From the NCBI GenBank assembly GCA_947627715.1, contig CANQXK010000007.1:36148-100147 (forward strand): a stretch of DNA of 64,000 bases, read 5' to 3'. The notes beneath the pieces are model-generated. The model saw only the letters and a program-made list of their open reading frames with translations. It did not search any database and was not told the DNA's origin. Every line of letters begins with the position of its first letter. Positions within the stretch are counted from its first letter, which is position 1. Position numbers and translations under genes: made by a program. The stretch comes from an uncultured Oscillospiraceae bacterium (lineage in GTDB: Bacteria > Bacillota > Clostridia > Oscillospirales > Oscillospiraceae). Shown piece by piece: positions 9,315-17,196 of the stretch.

Positions 9315-9356
9315 GAAAAAAGGTTCCGCCCGCGATCTCTCACGGACGGGACCCTT
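9314..9356 (-). terminator. Probable terminator of the zinc-ribbon gene
   Basis: Downstream of the 9375-9779 gene the minus strand forms a GGGTCCCGTCCG / CGGGCGGAACC stem with some G-U pairs and ends in six T residues. It abuts the cobalamin operon promoter. Confidence 0.6.
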
Positions 9357-9374
9357 TCACCATTGATTTTTCCC

Positions 9375-9779
9375 TCACGTCTTCCCGGAGAACCTGTTCC
9401 CGCACTTGGTACAGGTGATCTGGATACGGCCCTTCCCCCGTGGGACACGAAGGCGCGAGTGGCAGGTGGGGCAGGTGAAGAACTTATACTCTCTGCGCAT
9501 GGAAAGCCGCGTTTTGTAATCCCGGAAGGTCCTGCGCAGGGCCGACGTCCGCTCCAGATACCGGGCGTTCTCGCGGGACCGCTTGTAGATGTTCCTTGAA
9601 CAGACGCGCCACCAGGTGTAGACGATCAGCGCCAGCACCACGATCTGGCAGATAAAGCCCGCCAGCCCCGGAATGAAGGACAGGAGCATGAAGAGGATCG
9701 TCAGCCACCACGCGCATTTGGCCAGGTCGTCAAAGCCGTTGCGTCCCCGGAAAAAATTTGTCAGAAACCGCCTGATCAT
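9375..9779 (-). CDS. Zinc-ribbon membrane protein of unknown function
   Basis: A 134-residue protein with two adjoining membrane segments (about residues 23-60) and a C-terminal zinc ribbon: CPTCHSRLRVP followed by CTKCGNRF, two CxxC knuckles about 20 residues apart. Between them lies a basic, Arg/Tyr-rich stretch. ATG 9779 is preferred, with AGGTGAGGG upstream; an in-frame GTG three codons earlier is the alternative. Such proteins are common in Clostridia, but the role is unknown. Confidence 0.8.
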   Translation of the reverse strand: MIRRFLTNFFRGRNGFDDLAKCAWWLTILFMLLSFIPGLAGFICQIVVLALIVYTWWRVCSRNIYKRSRENARYLERTSALRRTFRDYKTRLSMRREYKFFTCPTCHSRLRVPRGKGRIQITCTKCGNRFSGKT

Positions 9780-9879
9780 TTCCCTCACCTCTTTTGCGCC
9801 TGTGATGCAGATTCGTTACATTCTATTGTACTCAAAAAATCCCCCGGAGGTTTAAGAATCTGTAAACAATTATTGAAAA

Positions 9880-9990
9880 GGCGCGCAGGGCAAAGCCCTG
9901 CGCGCCAAAACTTGTCGGAAAAGGCCTTTGGCCTTTTCCGACAAAGGGGAACGTGCGGGAAACTCCACGTGAATTTTGCGAAATTCACGC
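9880..9990. repeat. Tandem hairpin cluster beside the IS30 debris
   Basis: Three hairpins in a row: GGCGCGCAGGGC with its complement (9881-9907), TGTCGGAAAAGGCC with its complement (9913-9943), and CGTGAATTT with its complement (9968-9989). The first is closely related to the hairpin after ftsZ at 13754-13780, and in both cases AAAA follows. No gene is seen here. Confidence 0.75.
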
Positions 9991-10092
9991 GGAATTTCTC
10001 TGCCGTCGCCCTGCGCGCGCCCTTTTGGGGCACACTTGGGCGACAAAAGGCGTAGATTTACAATACAAGTGCAACAGGAGCGGGAAAAAAGC

Positions 10093-10121
10093 GTGACACA
10101 TGGCGGGAAACCCCTTAGAAT
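10093..10121 (+). promoter_or_regulatory. IS30 transposase promoter (remnant)
   Basis: GTGACA (10093-10098) and TAGAAT (10116-10121), 17 bp apart, between the left inverted repeat and the transposase fragment. Confidence 0.5.
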
Positions 10122-10156
10122 GGTGTTTGCGGACAACAAGGAAAGGGGCAGCCGTC

Positions 10157-10240
10157 ATGCGTCACTACAAACATCTTACCATAGAAGAACGGGAAAAGCT
10201 ATATTTTTATGTACACGGTCACGGCGCAAGTTATATATAA
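10157..10240 (+). pseudogene. IS30 transposase N-terminal fragment
   Basis: Twenty-seven codons from ATG 10157, preceded by AAGGAAAGGGG, read MRHYKHLTIEEREKLYFYV and so on, the typical first residues of the N-terminal HTH of IS30 transposases. The frame ends at TAA 10238-10240 where the similarity breaks off. The rest of this copy is missing or replaced by the cassette. Confidence 0.75.
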
Positions 10241-10438
10241 TGATACCCCCCCGGCAAGCCTTGCGCCGTCCCTGGGCGATTGTAGGCCGTCCGGCGGGCC
10301 GTTCTGGACGTAACCGGCAGCCAGGGCCAGCCCCACCCGTGGGGGATTATGTAAACTACGGGCTACTGACTGAGTGTTTTCAGTAACCGACCACAACAAA
10401 AGGCGATTTCAAAAATCGAAAAAATTTCAAAAAAGCTC
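10241..10438. other. Noncoding left flank of the HTH/recombinase cassette
   Basis: About 200 bases with a GC-rich first half and an A-rich second half. No credible gene or RNA was recognised. It may be the end region of the inserted cassette. Confidence 0.4.
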
Positions 10439-10468
10439 TCGACAATATACAGGAATATATGTTATTCT
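10439..10468 (+). promoter_or_regulatory. Candidate promoter of the HTH/recombinase pair
   Basis: TCGACA (10439-10444) and TATTCT (10463-10468) at 18-bp spacing, 26 bases before the HTH start codon. The spacer holds a repeated ATATA-type sequence that could be an operator for the adjacent HTH protein. Confidence 0.5.
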
Positions 10469-10494
10469 GTTATTGCAAGGAAGGAGTGAACGGC

Positions 10495-10749
10495 ATGACC
10501 GAAAAGAACATCATTCGAGCCGCCATGAAAGCACGGAATATAAATCAGACGATATTGGCAAAAGACGCCGGGTACAGTAGGCAGACCAATGTGAGTGAGC
10601 TTCTCCGAAGCCAGAGTTTGCGGGTATGCGCCTTTGTACGGTTGCTGAACGCTATGAACTTTGACGTGATTGTGGTGGATAGGAACACAAGGAGCGGGTT
10701 CAAGTGGAACGTAACCGAAAAGGACGATGAGAAGGAGAGCGCAAAATGA
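10495..10749 (+). CDS. Small XRE-like helix-turn-helix protein
   Basis: An 84-residue protein starting at ATG 10495 with GGAAGGAG upstream. Residues about 5-55 form an XRE/Cro-type HTH (INQTILAKDAGYSRQTNVSELL), followed by a short tail that may form a strand (FDVIVVDRNTR). Its TGA overlaps the ATG of the serine recombinase, so the two are coupled and the protein probably regulates or partners the recombinase. DNA target unknown. Confidence 0.8.
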   Translation: MTEKNIIRAAMKARNINQTILAKDAGYSRQTNVSELLRSQSLRVCAFVRLLNAMNFDVIVVDRNTRSGFKWNVTEKDDEKESAK

Positions 10750-11435
10750 GGTACTTTGTTGCCCGTGTATCCACCAAAGAACAAAACCTTGCCCGTCAGC
10801 TTGTTGTTGCAAGGGAGCGATTTGAAATACCCGACGAGAATGTTTTCTGCGACAAGGCCAGCGGAAAGGATTTTGACAGGCCGGAATATAAGCGGATGAA
10901 AAGCCTTTTGCAACGTGGAGATGAGGTTATCGTAAAGGAGTTTGACCGCCTCGGCAGGAACAAATCAGAGGTCAAGACGGAGCTTGAATGGTTCAAGGAG
11001 CATGGGGTAATCGTCCGAATACTCGATATTCCGACTACGCTCATAGACTTCAAAGAGCAGACATGGGTTCTTGAAATGGTGAACAATATATTGATTGAGG
11101 TGATGGGAACAATAGCGGAGCAAGAGCGAAAGAAAATATTACAGCGCCAAGCGGAGGGGATAGCGGCTATGCCCATGGTGAATGGGCGTAGGGTGTCGGC
11201 ACGGACGGGAAATCCGGCCGGTAGACCACCTTCTGAATATCCCGATTTTGAAAAGTTCCTGAAAATGAAAAAAGACGGTCTGCTGACCGTCAAGGAAGGG
11301 TGTGAGAGGTTAGGGATAAGCAGGAGCCAGTGGTACGCGCTGGAGCGCAAAAAAGAGAGAGGCAACACCCCTCCGGCAAGAGTTTGTGTTACCTCTCAAG
11401 AGCAATCCCACATGGAGATTACAAGCCAAGTATAA
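10746..11435 (+). CDS. Small serine recombinase (resolvase/invertase family)
   Basis: A 229-residue recombinase. The N-terminal catalytic domain has the nucleophile serine in ARVSTKEQN (S9), the conserved arginines in VKEFDRLGRN, the E-helix region EQERKKILQRQAEGI, and a C-terminal Hin-type HTH (LLTVKEGCERLGISRSQWY) near residues 175-195. It should cut and rejoin short sites in 2-bp staggered fashion. Size and layout fit resolvases or invertases rather than large integrases. It may have moved the cassette in which it lies; an inverted repeat at its 3' end is a candidate site. Confidence 0.92.
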   Translation: MRYFVARVSTKEQNLARQLVVARERFEIPDENVFCDKASGKDFDRPEYKRMKSLLQRGDEVIVKEFDRLGRNKSEVKTELEWFKEHGVIVRILDIPTTLIDFKEQTWVLEMVNNILIEVMGTIAEQERKKILQRQAEGIAAMPMVNGRRVSARTGNPAGRPPSEYPDFEKFLKMKKDGLLTVKEGCERLGISRSQWYALERKKERGNTPPARVCVTSQEQSHMEITSQV

Positions 11436-11449
11436 CATTCTCCATGTGG
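11408..11449. repeat. Perfect 11-bp inverted repeat at recombinase 3' end
   Basis: CCACATGGAGA (11408-11418) and TCTCCATGTGG (11439-11449) flank a 20-base spacer that includes the recombinase stop codon. There is no T-run, so a terminator is unlikely. Arm length and spacing are compatible with a serine-recombinase binding site or a structured mRNA end. Confidence 0.65.
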
Positions 11450-11512
11450 AAAGTCAACAAACACCGCCGGTTTCATGCTGACGGTATTTTTCTATTTTTT
11501 GCTGTATTTTTA

Positions 11513-11541
11513 TTGAAATATCCTCTTTTTTGTGGTACGAT
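11513..11541 (+). promoter_or_regulatory. Promoter of the Q/P/Y-rich membrane protein gene
   Basis: TTGAAA (11513-11518) and TACGAT (11536-11541) with 17-bp spacing, 39 bases before the start codon. Confidence 0.6.
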
Positions 11542-11580
11542 TTCTTTAAACGTGGTAACGCCACGGAAGGAGGAATCACA

Positions 11581-12639
11581 ATGAGTAAAAAACGTCTGGA
11601 GCCCGTACAACCGCCACAGAATCAGTATCCTCAACAGCCTCAAGGGGGCCAGCAGTATCAACAGCCATATCAGCAGAATCCACAGTATCAACAGCCACCA
11701 TATCCTCAAGCGCCTTATCCGCAGTATCCTCCGTTTCAGCCTCAACCGAAAAAGAAGCACACGGCACGGAATATCTTGATAGGCGTGGCCGCTGTGTTTG
11801 CGTTTTTGGTCATCGTGGCTATCGGGAGCGGCGGTGAGGACAAGGACAATGAAGAAACGCCGGAGCAGGAGACAACACAAAAAGAAGATGTTGTTTCTGT
11901 AGCGATTGATGAGCACACGGTTTATGAAGGCCACGGCGTTAAGATTGATGTGACTGGGATAGAGAAAACATCAAGAGGATATGAAGTTAGTTTTTATTTT
12001 GAGAATAATTCTACTTTGAACTTGGGATTCAATGTCCACGCTTATGCTGTGAATGGTGTCATGTCAAAAGACGGCATATATACGATGGATACCGATGTTC
12101 CAGCAGGGAAAAAGTCCAACAACACGCTGAGAGTTTCTGATGAATGGGAGAGTTTTGGAGAGGAAAAGCCGGTTGAATATCTCGACATCCTTTTCTGGGC
12201 CTATGATAACGACAAGTACTTCAAAGAGTTTGATACAGGAGTCATCAGAATCGAAACGTCAGCATATCATGACGATTACACATATAAGCCGGAGGGTGGT
12301 CAGTCTCCAACGTATCAAGTGAACGGTATTGATGTTTACCCATCTATCAATGATGAAATGCGCTTCTCGGTGATGATGGTCAACAACGGAGAGCAGTATA
12401 TTTCATTTGACATGGACAGTGGCTCCGTAAACGATTGGGCCTACGATCTGGGCATACAGGTATATGACGAGTTCCTTTTCCCTGGGTGTACCGGCGTGTA
12501 TGAGGGGAAAATAAGCTCTGATTTCGTAGAAGAAAATTCTATAACCTCATTTGACAAATTCAGTTTCACTTTAGATATAAGGCCGTCTGGGGAATACACG
12601 GAAAGCTATTCTACAGACTCAATAGAAGTTAAAAAATAA
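11581..12639 (+). CDS. Membrane protein with Gln/Pro/Tyr-rich tail, cassette cargo
   Basis: A 352-residue protein starting at ATG 11581 behind GGAGG. Residues about 8-58 are a low-complexity Gln/Pro/Tyr tract, then a basic stop-transfer region, one membrane helix (about 63-80), an acidic linker (EETPEQETTQKED) and two beta-rich repeats of about 120 residues that look like DUF-type immunoglobulin-like domains. Topology: short cytoplasmic tail, large extracellular part. Codon use is more AT-rich than the neighbouring chromosome, consistent with transfer. No function is recognised; similar domain order occurs in Firmicute surface proteins next to mobile genes. Confidence 0.82.
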   Translation: MSKKRLEPVQPPQNQYPQQPQGGQQYQQPYQQNPQYQQPPYPQAPYPQYPPFQPQPKKKHTARNILIGVAAVFAFLVIVAIGSGGEDKDNEETPEQETTQKEDVVSVAIDEHTVYEGHGVKIDVTGIEKTSRGYEVSFYFENNSTLNLGFNVHAYAVNGVMSKDGIYTMDTDVPAGKKSNNTLRVSDEWESFGEEKPVEYLDILFWAYDNDKYFKEFDTGVIRIETSAYHDDYTYKPEGGQSPTYQVNGIDVYPSINDEMRFSVMMVNNGEQYISFDMDSGSVNDWAYDLGIQVYDEFLFPGCTGVYEGKISSDFVEENSITSFDKFSFTLDIRPSGEYTESYSTDSIEVKK

Positions 12640-12643
12640 ATAG

Positions 12644-12680
12644 GAAAATCTCCGCTATAAAATATGGCGGAGATTTTTTT
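12644..12680 (+). terminator. Terminator after the cassette membrane protein
   Basis: Stem AAATCTCCGC / GCGGAGATTT around an A/T loop, followed by a run of T. Confidence 0.88.
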
Positions 12681-12690
12681 GAAAAAGGTA

Positions 12691-12719
12691 TTGACATTTA
12701 TGTGTGACAAATATATACC
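12691..12719 (+). promoter_or_regulatory. Promoter-like sequence at the truncated transposase
   Basis: TTGACA (12691-12696) and TATACC (12714-12719) at 17 bp. It overlaps the GTG candidate start of the transposase and leaves almost no leader, so it may be a junction by-product. Confidence 0.4.
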
Positions 12720-13681
12720 TAATGAAAAATTTAGGGCAAAGCATCCGAAAAATCGCTCAGGAACTTGACCGTTCACCGTCCACGATCAGCCGGGAGCTGA
12801 AACGCGGCCGCTGCTATCGGCACCCATATATGCCCTCGACAGCGCAAATACGCTACGAAAAACGACGAAAGAAATGCGGTCGAAAGCATAAACTGTCGTC
12901 CCCTAAGAGCCGGGAAACGGTGCGCACACTCATAGAGGATCAGCACTGGTCCCCCGAACAGATAGCGAACAGGCTGAGGCTGGAGAACAACCCATTGCAG
13001 ATAAGCTACGCCTCCATATACAGAGCCATAAGCGCCGGGCTTTTCAACGGTCCACTGAACAAGGAGGGCCATCTTCGGAAAGCGTCAAGATTCTCCCGGC
13101 ACCTGCGGCACAAGGGGAAAACGCGCAAGGCAGGCGGGAAAGGGAAGCAAAGCCAGATCCCCATCACCCACCACATTGAGGAAAGGCCGCAGGGAGCCCA
13201 GGACAGGACCGAGATCGGACACTTCGAGGGGGACACGGTCATAGGAAAGCTGGGGTCGGCGTGTTTACTAACGCTAGTGGATCGAAAGACGCGGTATACC
13301 GCCGGCGGGAAAACGGCGTCGAAGGAAGCGGAAGCCATTAAGGACAGAATGATCAAAGCATTGAGCCATCTGCCACAGGACAAAGTAAAGAGCGTGACGC
13401 CGGACAGGGGCCGAGAGTTTGCCAGACATGGGGAAGTAACGGAGGCGCTGCCGCAGGTGGAGTTTTATTTTCCGGTGCCATACTCACCGTGGGAGCGAGG
13501 GACGAACGAGAACACCAACGGCCTCATCCGCGAGTTCCTGCCCAAAGGCTATGACATTGCGAATGTTTCGGACAAGCAAGTTGAGCAGATGCTATTTCTC
13601 TTAAATACACGTCCAAGAAAATGCCTCAATTGGTTGACCCCTATGGAAGCTTTCTTCGATTGCGTGTTGCACTTGACTTGA
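12704..13681 (+). CDS. IS30-family transposase, N-terminally truncated
   Basis: About 325 residues (GTG 12704; ATG 12722 is the alternative). The N-terminal HTH is incomplete, beginning at KNLGQSIRKIAQELDRS, so roughly 12-15 residues are missing compared with IS30 proteins. The catalytic DDE domain is intact: D in HFEGDTVIG, D in VTPDRGREFA and E in WERGTNENTNGL. The stop lies in the right inverted repeat. The catalytic core could still fold, but DNA binding may be impaired and no good ribosome-binding site is visible. Confidence 0.88.
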   Translation: MTNIYLMKNLGQSIRKIAQELDRSPSTISRELKRGRCYRHPYMPSTAQIRYEKRRKKCGRKHKLSSPKSRETVRTLIEDQHWSPEQIANRLRLENNPLQISYASIYRAISAGLFNGPLNKEGHLRKASRFSRHLRHKGKTRKAGGKGKQSQIPITHHIEERPQGAQDRTEIGHFEGDTVIGKLGSACLLTLVDRKTRYTAGGKTASKEAEAIKDRMIKALSHLPQDKVKSVTPDRGREFARHGEVTEALPQVEFYFPVPYSPWERGTNENTNGLIREFLPKGYDIANVSDKQVEQMLFLLNTRPRKCLNWLTPMEAFFDCVLHLT

Positions 13682-13753
13682 CAATTCACCAGGGATTTTT
13701 TCCGACGTACGTGCCGCCGGAAAAAACGCTTAATTTGAGTTTTTTGACAAACT

Positions 13754-13780
13754 GAGGCGCGCAGAGCTTCGCTCTGCGCG
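13754..13780 (-). terminator. GC hairpin after ftsZ, likely terminator
   Basis: GGCGCGCAGAGC with its complement and a 3-base loop, 21 bases after the ftsZ stop. The T-run is weak (CAGTTTGTC). It is nearly the same hairpin as at 9881-9907 on the other side of the IS30 debris. Confidence 0.6.
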
Positions 13781-13800
13781 CCAAAATGGATCAATATCGG

Positions 13801-14928
13801 TTATCTATTGAAGATTTTGAAGATCTTGTCAAAGGGGTCCTCCTCCGGCGGGACCTCCTCCGGGGCGGGGGTCTCGGCGGGAGCGGCGGGGGCGGCCTCC
13901 GCCTTCTGCGCGGCCTCGCTGTAGAGGCCGGCGGCCTGGGCGGCGGACCCGGTGGCGGGCTTCAGGGTGGGCTTCTCGTCGAACCGGGTGGCGATGACGG
14001 TGACGCGGATCTCGTCGTCCAGATCGTCGTCAAACGCCGCGCCGAAGATGATGTTGGCGTCGGGATTGGCCGCCTCGTGGACGAGGTTGGCCGCCGCCTC
14101 GATGTCCTCCAGGGACATATCCATGGAGCCGGTGATGTTGATGAGCACGCCCCGCGCGCCGTTGATGGAGGTCTCCATAAGGGGCGAGGAGATGGCGGAA
14201 CGGGCGGCGTCCTCCGCCTTGCCCTTCCCCGCGGCCTTGCCCACGCCCATGTGGGCGTAGCCGGCGTCCTTCATGATGGCGGTCACGTCCGCGAAGTCGA
14301 GGTTGATGAAGCCCGTCTGCTTCACAAGCTCGGAGATGCTGCTGACAGCCTGTTGAAGGACGGAGTCGGCGATCTCAAAGGCGTTGGCGAAGGTGAGCTT
14401 CTGGTCGGTGGCGTGCTTTAAGCGGTCGTTGGGGATGATGAGAAGGGCGTCCACCTTGCCCAGGAGCTGCGCGATGCCCTCGTTGGCCTGGTCCATCCTG
14501 CGGCGGCCCTCGAAGCCAAAGGGCTTCGTCACCACGCCCACGGTGAGGATGCCCATTTCATGGGCGATGTCCGCCACAACGGGGGCCGCGCCTGTCCCGG
14601 TGCCGCCGCCCATTCCGGCGGCGATAAACACCATGTCGGCGTTCTCAAGGGTCTTGGAGATGTTGTTGCGGCTCTCCTCGGCGGCCTTCTTGCCCACCTC
14701 CGGGTTGGAGCCGGCGCCCTGGCCGTGAGTCAGCTTCTCGCCGATCTGGACCTTGGTGTCGGCGGCGGAGACGGCCAGAGCGGGCTTGTCGGTGTTGAGG
14801 GCGATAAGCTCCACGCCGGAGGTCCCCACCTTGGCCAGGCGGTTGACCACGTTGTTTCCGGCGCCGCCGATGCCGAGTACCTTTATCGTCACCACATTAT
14901 CGGGTCCGTTATCTAAAGCAATGGGCAT
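13801..14928 (-). CDS. ftsZ: Cell division protein FtsZ
   Basis: A 375-residue tubulin-like GTPase that polymerises into the Z-ring. The GTP-binding loop GGGTGTGA (about 106-113), the N-terminal GIGGAGNNVVNRL and the T7-loop region NLDFADVTAIM are all present. After residue 320 comes an Ala/Pro/Glu-rich linker and a short C-terminal end, DPFDKIFKIFNR, which differs from the usual D-P-FL-RR-type tail peptide that binds FtsA or ZipA-like partners. Last gene of the dcw cluster. No ftsA precedes it. Confidence 0.97.
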   Translation of the reverse strand: MPIALDNGPDNVVTIKVLGIGGAGNNVVNRLAKVGTSGVELIALNTDKPALAVSAADTKVQIGEKLTHGQGAGSNPEVGKKAAEESRNNISKTLENADMVFIAAGMGGGTGTGAAPVVADIAHEMGILTVGVVTKPFGFEGRRRMDQANEGIAQLLGKVDALLIIPNDRLKHATDQKLTFANAFEIADSVLQQAVSSISELVKQTGFINLDFADVTAIMKDAGYAHMGVGKAAGKGKAEDAARSAISSPLMETSINGARGVLINITGSMDMSLEDIEAAANLVHEAANPDANIIFGAAFDDDLDDEIRVTVIATRFDEKPTLKPATGSAAQAAGLYSEAAQKAEAAPAAPAETPAPEEVPPEEDPFDKIFKIFNR

Positions 14929-15092
14929 TTTATATCCTCCTCTGTATAAACGCGCCCGGACGGCACGTTTTCTCTTGTATATAAAATCACAGTTTTATTT
15001 TAAACCGTTTTTTTCTCAAGGTCAAGCCCCAAGTGGAATTTTTTATTCAATTCCATGATAAAATGCGCCCTTTTGCCGTTTTTTTGACCCCG

Positions 15093-15833
15093 TCAGAAGC
15101 GCAGTCCCGCGATGCCGGCGTCGTAATAGACGCTCCGGCCGTTTCCCGGATCGGGGTTTTTTGCCAAAAACCCGCTGATGAGGGTGTCAAATTTCATGTC
15201 CAGCTCGTCTGCCGCGCCGATGTTGAAGAGGTAGCCGTTGTAGTCGAAGGTGATGGCGGAGAGGTTGGTGACGTCGATCCACGCCATTCGCCCCAGCATC
15301 TCCCACTGAGCGGCCTTCCCCAGCACCTGGGTCAGCGCCCGCAGGCGCACGGACTCGTTCTGCCCGAAGGACAGGCTCTTCCCCACCGCCGGCTCCACGG
15401 GGACGGCCCCCCGCAACTCCGTCACCGCTGGGACGGAGGAGGTCTCCTCCAGGATGCGGCCCGTGACGTCGAAGAGGTAATATTTCCCGCCGGAGGCGGC
15501 GTAGGCGGCAGCGCTGGTCTCCGTGACGGTGATGACCACCGTGCCGGGGAGCTTCCGGGTGACCTTCACCGTGTCCACATAGGGGAGGGCCGAGCGGATC
15601 CCCCGCTGCGCCGAGGAGGCGTTGAGGAAAAAGACAGAGGTGTCCCGTTCGATCCCGGAGGCGGTGATGATCCGATCCGCCGTGTACGTCACCGCGCCCT
15701 CCACCCGGATCTCCGTGATCTTGAAAAAGAGGGCCATCGCCGTGATCACGGCGATGAGGACAAACGCCACGGCCATGGTCACATAGAGGACCGCGCCGCC
15801 GGTACTCCCTTTCCTTCCCCTTTTGTACTCCAT
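15093..15833 (-). CDS. ftsQ: Cell division protein FtsQ/DivIB
   Basis: A 246-residue bitopic membrane protein of the divisome: short basic cytoplasmic start (MEYKRGRKG), one membrane helix, then a POTRA domain ([18 protein letters not shown]) and the FtsQ beta domain. ATG 15833, with GGAAAGG upstream, is preferred over a GTG ten codons earlier. It overlaps the end of murA by 55 bases. The partners FtsL and the PBP are encoded in the same cluster. Confidence 0.9.
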   Translation of the reverse strand: MEYKRGRKGSTGGAVLYVTMAVAFVLIAVITAMALFFKITEIRVEGAVTYTADRIITASGIERDTSVFFLNASSAQRGIRSALPYVDTVKVTRKLPGTVVITVTETSAAAYAASGGKYYLFDVTGRILEETSSVPAVTELRGAVPVEPAVGKSLSFGQNESVRLRALTQVLGKAAQWEMLGRMAWIDVTNLSAITFDYNGYLFNIGAADELDMKFDTLISGFLAKNPDPGNGRSVYYDAGIAGLRF

Positions 15834-17101
15834 CTCTCGTCTTTCCTTTCCGTCTCTTCCCACACCTGCGCCCCAAGGGCCGTCAGGTTCTCCGTTATGT
15901 GTTCATATCCCCTGAGGATATGTCCTGTCTCCAGAATCTCGCTGGTGCCCTCGGCGGCCAGCGCCGCCACCGCCAGCGCCGCCCCGCCCCGCAGGTCGGG
16001 GGCCTCCACCACCGCCCCGTGGAGGGGCCTTCCGCCCCGGACGATGGCCACGCGGCCGTCCACGCGGATGTCCGCGCCCATGCGGGCCAGCTCCGGCACG
16101 TGCCTGTAGCGGTTTTCAAAGATCGTCTCCACAAAGACCGACGCGCCCTCGCATCCCAGGCAGGCCGCCATCAGCGTGGGCTGGGCGTCCGTGGGGAAGC
16201 CGGGGTACGGCCTGGTGGTGACGGTCCTGGGGGGCCTCAGCGGCCCTCCGGCGGACACCAGCAGGGCGTCCGGGCGGCAGGTCAGCCCCACGCCCATCTC
16301 CCGGAACACATCGGCCACAGCCGTCAGATGCTCCGGCTCCACGCCCCGCAGGACGATGTTCCCTCCCGCCGCAGCGGCGGCGGATATGTAGGTGGCGGCG
16401 GCGATCCTGTCCGGGATCACCCGGTGCCGGACGAAGGGGCGAAAACGCCCTCCCTCCACCGTCACCGTGGAGGTCCCGGCCCCGGAGACGCGCACGCCCA
16501 GGGCTTTCAGGTACTCCCCCAGGTCGAGGATCTCCGGCTCGCGGGCGGCGTTGGTGATCAGCGTCACCCCCTGCGCCCCGGCGGCGGCCAGCATGGCGTT
16601 CTCCGTCGCCCCCACGCTGGGGAAGCTCAGGTCCACCCGTGCGCCCTTGAGTTTAGGCGCGCGGCAGATCAGGTTCCCGCCCTGCCGGGCGACGGACGCG
16701 CCCAGGCGCTCCATGGCCGCCAGGTGCAGGTCGATGGGCCTTGGCCCCAGCTCGCAGCCCCCCGGCATGGAGAGCGTGACCTGGCCGCAGCGGGCGAGGA
16801 TCGCGCCAAGGAATATGACCGAGGAGCGCATCCGGCGCATAAGCGCGTCAGGTATCTCGAAACCCGTCATGGAGGAGGAGTCCACCGTGACGGTGTCCCC
16901 CTCAAATTCCGCGCGGCATCCCAGGGTCCGCAGAATATCCAGCGCGGCGTGAACGTCGGAAAGCTCAGGACAGTTGGTGATCACTGTCTCCCCACCTGAA
17001 AGGATGGAGGCCGCGAGGATGGGAAGGGCGCTGTTTTTCGCGCCCTGAACGCGAATCTCACCGAAGAGCCTTCGCCCCCCGGTTATCCTCAAGCTGCTCA
17101 T
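15779..17101 (-). CDS. murA: UDP-N-acetylglucosamine 1-carboxyvinyltransferase MurA
   Basis: First committed step of peptidoglycan synthesis: transfer of enolpyruvate from PEP to UDP-GlcNAc, in the cytoplasm. The 440-residue chain opens with [20 protein letters not shown] (KN pair) and retains the catalytic cysteine in [12 protein letters not shown], so it should be fosfomycin-sensitive. The C-terminal 25 residues (after VWEETE) extend beyond the typical end and run over the start of ftsQ. Its place between murG and ftsQ is unusual but known in Firmicutes. Confidence 0.95.
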   Translation of the reverse strand: MSSLRITGGRRLFGEIRVQGAKNSALPILAASILSGGETVITNCPELSDVHAALDILRTLGCRAEFEGDTVTVDSSSMTGFEIPDALMRRMRSSVIFLGAILARCGQVTLSMPGGCELGPRPIDLHLAAMERLGASVARQGGNLICRAPKLKGARVDLSFPSVGATENAMLAAAGAQGVTLITNAAREPEILDLGEYLKALGVRVSGAGTSTVTVEGGRFRPFVRHRVIPDRIAAATYISAAAAAGGNIVLRGVEPEHLTAVADVFREMGVGLTCRPDALLVSAGGPLRPPRTVTTRPYPGFPTDAQPTLMAACLGCEGASVFVETIFENRYRHVPELARMGADIRVDGRVAIVRGGRPLHGAVVEAPDLRGGAALAVAALAAEGTSEILETGHILRGYEHITENLTALGAQVWEETERKDERWSTKGEGKGVPAARSSM

Positions 17102-17196
17102 AGTTACCCCCGAAAAGTTTTATTTTCAGGTCATACTATGCGCGCTTTATTTGCAGGGTTACGGCGCGGGAACGGCCCGCGCGGGGCAAAACGCCC

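Larger units (their letters stand above)
10056..13685 (+). mobile_element. IS30-family remnant bounded by inverted repeats, carrying an internal cassette
   Basis: The left end (10056-10076) and right end (13665-13685) match as inverted repeats at 17 of 21 positions, with CAAGTGCAACA identical in both. The right repeat overlaps the transposase stop, as is usual in IS30 elements. Just inside the left end are a promoter and a short IS30 N-terminal fragment; at the right end is a nearly complete transposase. Between them (about 10241-12700) lies foreign DNA with an HTH gene, a serine recombinase and a membrane protein. The two transposase pieces overlap over about 12 residues with different sequence, so this may be two IS30 copies rather than one cleanly interrupted copy. 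Confidence 0.7.
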
